A stretch of DNA of 5,320 nucleotides, taken from an uncultured Succinivibrio sp. Lineage in GTDB: Bacteria > Pseudomonadota > Gammaproteobacteria > Enterobacterales > Succinivibrionaceae. The notes beneath the pieces were generated by a model. The model saw only the letters and a list, made by a program, of their open reading frames with translations. It had not been told where the DNA came from and did not search any database. The stretch lies in the NCBI GenBank assembly GCA_902772715.1, contig CACYBT010000050.1, positions 1 to 5,320 of the forward strand. The letters are read 5' to 3'. The translations under genes were made by a program, and so were the position numbers. Of this stretch, positions 5,153-5,320 are shown one piece after another (position 1 is the first letter of the stretch; each line of letters starts with the position of its first letter).

Positions 5153-5320
5153 CTATTGTTCTGAAGGTTTGGCAAGATTGCCAAGAGAGATAATCTTGCA
5201 GGATTTTCTGGCAAAACCAACACCGATGCCATAGATTTTTTTATAGTGTTTTCCTACGAATTCTTCGGCATAATTCTTGTTGATTATCTGTGCGGTGGCC
5301 TCCTGTGCGGCAGCATAACA
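5153..5320 (-). CDS. C-terminal end of an AAA-ATPase-like/PDDEXK_9 family protein (5' end outside window)
   Basis: The last 55 codons of a minus-strand gene that enters from the right edge, ending at TAG 5153-5155. The visible residues begin CYAAAQEATAQIINKNYAEEF, followed by KIYGIGVGFARKSCKI (28-43). This pattern, a helix with 'A..QI..K.YAE.F' followed by a strand 'IY.IGVGF..K', is the usual C-terminus of PD-(D/E)XK nuclease-like domains (PDDEXK_9) in proteins with an N-terminal AAA-ATPase-like domain, a multi-copy family in many gut anaerobes (from memory). Its function is not established; a nuclease or defence-like role has been suggested from the fold. The catalytic residues would lie upstream, outside the window. 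Confidence 0.68.
   Translation of the reverse strand, partial: CYAAAQEATAQIINKNYAEEFVGKHYKKIYGIGVGFARKSCKIISLGNLAKPSEQ

Noticed and set aside
5172..5199. Inverted repeat GCAAGATT/AATCTTGC near the right edge
   Set aside because: Lies within the last codons of the PDDEXK_9-like gene and lacks a following T-run; likely coincidental.

Overview
The window looks like chromosomal DNA from a low-to-moderate GC Gram-negative bacterium. My best guess is a gut-type anaerobic gammaproteobacterium related to the Succinivibrionaceae. The guess rests on base composition, the gene families present and the style of the last partial gene; there is no rRNA or marker gene to prove it. No tRNA, rRNA, CRISPR array or intact mobile element is visible.

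Left part (1-1128, minus strand): two exported proteins in one tight operon. First is a small cyclophilin-like fold protein with a GTG start behind a perfect AAGGAG. Then comes an alpha/beta hydrolase with a cysteine in the nucleophile position, cut by the left window edge. They are transcribed divergently from a LysR-type regulator (1270-2157, plus strand). The AT-rich gap between them holds a perfect 19-bp T-N11-A dyad that overlaps a consensus -10 box in front of lysR, the expected layout for autoregulation and divergent control.

Middle (2158-2640): the gap after lysR has no working gene. Read in shifting frames it is a decayed 3' half of an IS200/IS605-family tnpB (RuvC and zinc-ribbon region, with a recognisable HDRDLN motif). 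It ends in the hairpin typical of the right end of these elements. The 3' arm of that hairpin supplies the Shine-Dalgarno sequence for the next gene, a YbiR-like membrane transporter of the ion transporter superfamily (2641-3753, plus strand), which then starts at TTG. A dead transposon end therefore seems to have become the 5' leader of a host gene. This is the most interesting point in the window.

Right part: convergent with the transporter is a membrane-anchored or exported metallo-beta-lactamase-fold hydrolase of the NAPE-PLD/RomA-like group (3847-4956, minus strand) with all expected metal ligands. A 197-bp gap follows, then the last 55 codons of a minus-strand gene that resembles the C-terminus of AAA-ATPase-like/PDDEXK_9 proteins.

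I do not see a complete undescribed multi-gene system. The hydrolase/cyclophilin-like/LysR cluster is a plausible regulated envelope or detoxification module. The transposon-derived leader of the transporter is the observation best worth testing.
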